NCBI GenBank assembly: GCA_001817615.1
Contig: MHIR01000032.1
Location: 9,420-15,723 of the forward strand
Direction: 5' to 3'
Length of the DNA stretch: 6,304 bases
Source of the DNA: Candidatus Buchananbacteria bacterium RIFCSPLOWO2_02_FULL_46_11b
GTDB lineage: Bacteria; Patescibacteriota; Patescibacteriia; Buchananbacterales; UBA6539
In this document: piece by piece, positions 3,707 to 6,304 of the stretch
Position numbering within the stretch: position 1 is the stretch's first letter
Layout: every line of letters begins with the position of its first letter
Position numbers and translations under genes: made by a program
The notes under the pieces: model-generated
The model's input: only the letters and a program-made list of their open reading frames with translations
What the model was told of the DNA's origin: nothing
Databases searched by the model: none

Positions 3707-6304
3707 TTATTCATAACCCGCGCGCTTGGCCTGGCTTAAAAGCTGGCCATAGCCGGCGCTGATTGATTTCTTTTGCGCTTCGCGGATAATCATGTCAACC
3801 GTTCTTTGACTCAGCCAGCCGCGGCTGACCATATCCCTTAAGCCTTCCGCGTCGGTCGCGAGCTTGGAAAGCGTGCTGGGATTGAATTCGCCGCGAGCCA
3901 CGCGATTTTGCAGTTCGCCGTCGCCAAGACCCGCCAAAGTCAGCTTGCCGGAAAGAGAAAGAGAAAACTTGCCGCCCATTTCGCCGCCAAAACCCAGCCG
4001 GTTGGTATTTTGCAGAAAAGCCCGGCTGGCCGCCTTTAAATTCTCGTTGGCAATGGCCGCGGCGTGTTCGGCCTCGGAATTCCAGTCGGCCGTGCCGCCT
4101 TCCATTTTTACCATGCGGGCGGTTTCTTTGTGGCCTTTGTCTTCATTAATATAAGCGACATCATTCATGAATTTAAGCATTTCTTGTTTATTCCAGCCCT
4201 GTTCTCCAACTAAGACTTTATCGCCAAAATCACGCATACCCTTGGCATCGGAAGAATAACCGAAAGCGTTCCAGACTTCGTTGTCATTGGCATCCATGGC
4301 CGCTTTTTTAATCAAGGCGCGCATCTTTGACTTATTTTTTAATTTCTGGGCCGAGCGCAATTCGCTTTCAATTTCCGTCCATTCCATTTCCGGCGGCAAT
4401 TTGCGCATTTCTTCGCCCTCGGCCGCGCGCAGGGCCGCCATGGCCTCGTACCCCATCGGCGCGTGAACCGCTTTTGATTTTACCTCCCTGTCCTGAGCCT
4501 TAATCCTCAGAGATTCAGCATCCACTTCTCCCTGAATTCTTGTCTGTTCCGCCTGTCTTCGCGCCGGCGCCATTGTCGCCAACGTGGCCGCTTGACTTAA
4601 ATCTCTCCTGTCTTCCCGCAATTGTTCAAGCCTATTTTGACCAATCTCGTTTTTCTTGCTTAATTCATCTTCTTCCGCTTTACCGCGCTTAGTGACATTG
4701 GCATGATTAATTTTGACAACCGGCGTGGTCAGATCGGCGCCGGTGCCGAAACGTTCAAATCCGGCCATGGCTGAAGCCGTCGCCGTGCCGCCCAAATCCT
4801 TGCCCTTGGCCACCAAATCGGCCACGGTTTGCGCTTCCTGGTCGGTGGCATCGCCGATACCCGTGCCGCCCCGGGCTTTAATTTCCTTAAGCACTTTTAA
4901 TATCTGGCGATCAACGTCTTCCAGTGTCCTTTGCCTGACCACCAACTGCTGATCCGTAATGCCGGTAGGCGTCGCCAGTCTGGCCAGCTCGTCATCCATG
5001 CGCTTCTTTTCCTTATCGTAGTATTCTTCGCCGTGCTTTTTAAAATCAGCCGCTGTCGCCTGATTGACCGCGCCCTTGGCGTCAACATAAGTTCCGCCTT
5101 CTTTCATTAATTTTTCCGCTTGCTGCCGGGCCAAAACTTGCTTAACTTTCTCTCTTTCACTGTCTTCGGACAAGCCTTTGGTCGCCTTGCCGGCCGCATC
5201 GACGTTGATGCCGGCGCCTTCTATTTCTCCCGGCGCGGATTTTTTCAATTTATCCAAATCTTTTGGACTCAGGTCATTCAAAAGAGCATCCATGTCGGCA
5301 TAAGCGCCCGCGTGATCGGGCATGACATCAATGGCTTTTTGTTTTTCGGAGGCAATCATGCTGGCATCCAGGGCCATCATATTTTCTACCGACCGGCCGG
5401 TTAATTCTTCTTTGCCTTTTTCCGTCACGTCTTTGACTTTTGTCAATTTTTCCTTGCGGGCATTATTGTCTTCAAGACTTTTCTGATCTTCATGCCATTT
5501 TTTTTCTTCTGCATCCGAAGTGCCTTTAAAAATAATTTTTAACATGTGCCCAATGCCGCGAATACTATTGAATTCCTGAACCGCGTCGCTGGTGGCGGCC
5601 GCGTACATGCCGCCCACGCCCAAAGCTCTTTTGGCCGCGCCCAAACCGGGTATTTTGCTTTCCGACTGGATTAATCCCCTGGCTTTTTCCAAACCCGCGC
5701 CCGCGCCTTCGGATTCCATCCGCTTTTCCCAGCCGGCATAGCGTTCTCCCATTTTGCGATAAACTCTGGCCGGCGAAAGGCCGATGCCGGTCTTACCATA
5801 TAAAAGTTTTTCGCCCGTAGAGATGCCTCTTTTGGCCGCTTTCCAAGGCAGAGCCGCGGCTGAAAGGCCCGCTCCCCTGATCTTATTATACATACTGCCG
5901 GCAAAACCCGAGCCCGCCACGCCCATCTGCTGGGTAATCATCAAACCGCCCATCAGCATGCCGATGGCGATAATAAACTGAAGCATCACCTGGCTTTCGC
6001 CAATGGCGGTAAGAAATGACGGATTTTTTTCTTCCGTACCTTGGCCGACTTTAGCCGGATCTAATCCCATTTCTTTAGTGTCTATTCCTCCCTGGCCGGA
6101 AGCAATGGCAAAAGTCAGCCATAGAAAGAAAGCCAAAACCGGGCCGATAATTACATACTTGGAAAACTCTTGCCACCATTGCTGGGCATAGCGCTGGCCT
6201 TGGGGAAAAGCCGCCATGATATAAGCCAAAGGCGATAAAACCACCAAAAGCCAGAGCATGACAACGCGCAGTATAATGACCACTAAAATCACCAAAATTA
6301 CGAT
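3707..6304 (-). CDS. VirB6/TrbL-like polytopic membrane protein with a very long soluble tail (N-terminus missing)
   Basis: The frame is open through the right edge, giving at least 865 residues ending at a TAA stop. An in-frame TTG at 6293-6295 sits inside a hydrophobic helix preceded by further hydrophobic codons, so it is not the real start. Counting from that TTG, membrane segments lie at about 1-30 (ending LSPLAYIMAAF), 47-65 (YVIIGPVLAFFLWLTFAIA) and 103-125 (VMLQFIIAIGMLMGGLMI). The pattern of SPLAY, a Trp-Trp/Phe pair, IGP and FFLWL resembles the conserved core of VirB6/TrbL proteins, the inner-membrane channel component of type IV secretion and conjugation machines. After a Gly/Ala-rich stretch (about 126-250) comes roughly 610 residues of charged, coiled-coil-prone sequence rich in Lys, Glu, Ala and Asp with no motif I recognise, ending QLLSQAKRAGYE. 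Family assignment is by membrane-segment pattern only; another polytopic membrane protein remains possible. Confidence 0.72.
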   Translation of the reverse strand: MVILVILVVIILRVVMLWLLVVLSPLAYIMAAFPQGQRYAQQWWQEFSKYVIIGPVLAFFLWLTFAIASGQGGIDTKEMGLDPAKVGQGTEEKNPSFLTAIGESQVMLQFIIAIGMLMGGLMITQQMGVAGSGFAGSMYNKIRGAGLSAAALPWKAAKRGISTGEKLLYGKTGIGLSPARVYRKMGERYAGWEKRMESEGAGAGLEKARGLIQSESKIPGLGAAKRALGVGGMYAAATSDAVQEFNSIRGIGHMLKIIFKGTSDAEEKKWHEDQKSLEDNNARKEKLTKVKDVTEKGKEELTGRSVENMMALDASMIASEKQKAIDVMPDHAGAYADMDALLNDLSPKDLDKLKKSAPGEIEGAGINVDAAGKATKGLSEDSEREKVKQVLARQQAEKLMKEGGTYVDAKGAVNQATAADFKKHGEEYYDKEKKRMDDELARLATPTGITDQQLVVRQRTLEDVDRQILKVLKEIKARGGTGIGDATDQEAQTVADLVAKGKDLGGTATASAMAGFERFGTGADLTTPVVKINHANVTKRGKAEEDELSKKNEIGQNRLEQLREDRRDLSQAATLATMAPARRQAEQTRIQGEVDAESLRIKAQDREVKSKAVHAPMGYEAMAALRAAEGEEMRKLPPEMEWTEIESELRSAQKLKNKSKMRALIKKAAMDANDNEVWNAFGYSSDAKGMRDFGDKVLVGEQGWNKQEMLKFMNDVAYINEDKGHKETARMVKMEGGTADWNSEAEHAAAIANENLKAASRAFLQNTNRLGFGGEMGGKFSLSLSGKLTLAGLGDGELQNRVARGEFNPSTLSKLATDAEGLRDMVSRGWLSQRTVDMIIREAQKKSISAGYGQLLSQAKRAGYE

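Noticed and set aside
3864..6191. Several plus-strand frames of 61-96 codons (for example 3864-4154, 4713-4952, 5120-5404, 6003-6191) and minus-strand frames inside the large gene
   Set aside because: All overlap the 3707-6304 coding frame entirely, show low-complexity Ser/Pro/Ala-type products typical of shadow frames, and have no start signals.
6293..6295. TTG as the start codon of the VirB6-like gene
   Set aside because: The frame continues upstream to the window edge with hydrophobic codons (Ile, Val, Ile), so the TTG is an internal leucine in a membrane helix.

Overview
The window looks like a chromosome fragment from a small-genome bacterium. It is most plausibly a member of the Patescibacteria/CPR (Parcubacteria-like). 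This is inferred from three things: a VirB6/TrbL-like membrane protein with a very long charged tail beside orphan genes of unrecognised family, short A/T-rich word repeats (AAATTC/CAAATC type) between genes, and weak or absent Shine-Dalgarno sequences. Nothing in the window fixes the taxon. The standard bacterial code fits: stops seen are TAA and TAG, and tryptophan is read from TGG.

All four protein genes are on the minus strand. From right to left (the direction of transcription) they are: (i) the 3' part of a large gene (3707-6304, open at the right edge) for a polytopic protein resembling VirB6/TrbL of type IV secretion systems, with roughly 720 residues of soluble tail; (ii) five bases later, a 442-residue protein of unrecognised family (2373-3701), almost certainly in the same operon; (iii) a 382-bp gap; (iv) metK, S-adenosylmethionine synthetase (815-1990), complete and normal; (v) a 226-bp gap; (vi) the first 196 codons of an unrecognised charged protein (1-588), which runs off the left edge.

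The most interesting material is in the 382-bp gap. Its metK-proximal part (about 1991-2100) would be the metK 5' leader. On the transcribed strand it carries two consecutive small hairpins with different stems but nearly identical 9-base loops (GATTGGGGA and GTTTGGGGA), followed at once by the Shine-Dalgarno sequence. A third hairpin lies just upstream. This arrangement suggests a small structured regulatory RNA controlling metK. I do not recognise it as one of the known SAM riboswitch classes. The distal part (2128-2346) is a 219-bp element made of two inverted 68-bp copies of a repeat. Each copy folds into its own hairpin, and the differences between the copies include a compensatory base-pair change.

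The 226-bp gap holds a second, different imperfect inverted repeat (653-762). In both gaps a promoter-like ATGACA (-35-like) sits at or just beyond the repeat edge facing the next gene, with an A/T-rich -10-like box downstream. The repeats may therefore separate transcription units and contribute promoter sequence. No tRNA, rRNA, CRISPR array, transposase or convincing U-tract terminator was seen.
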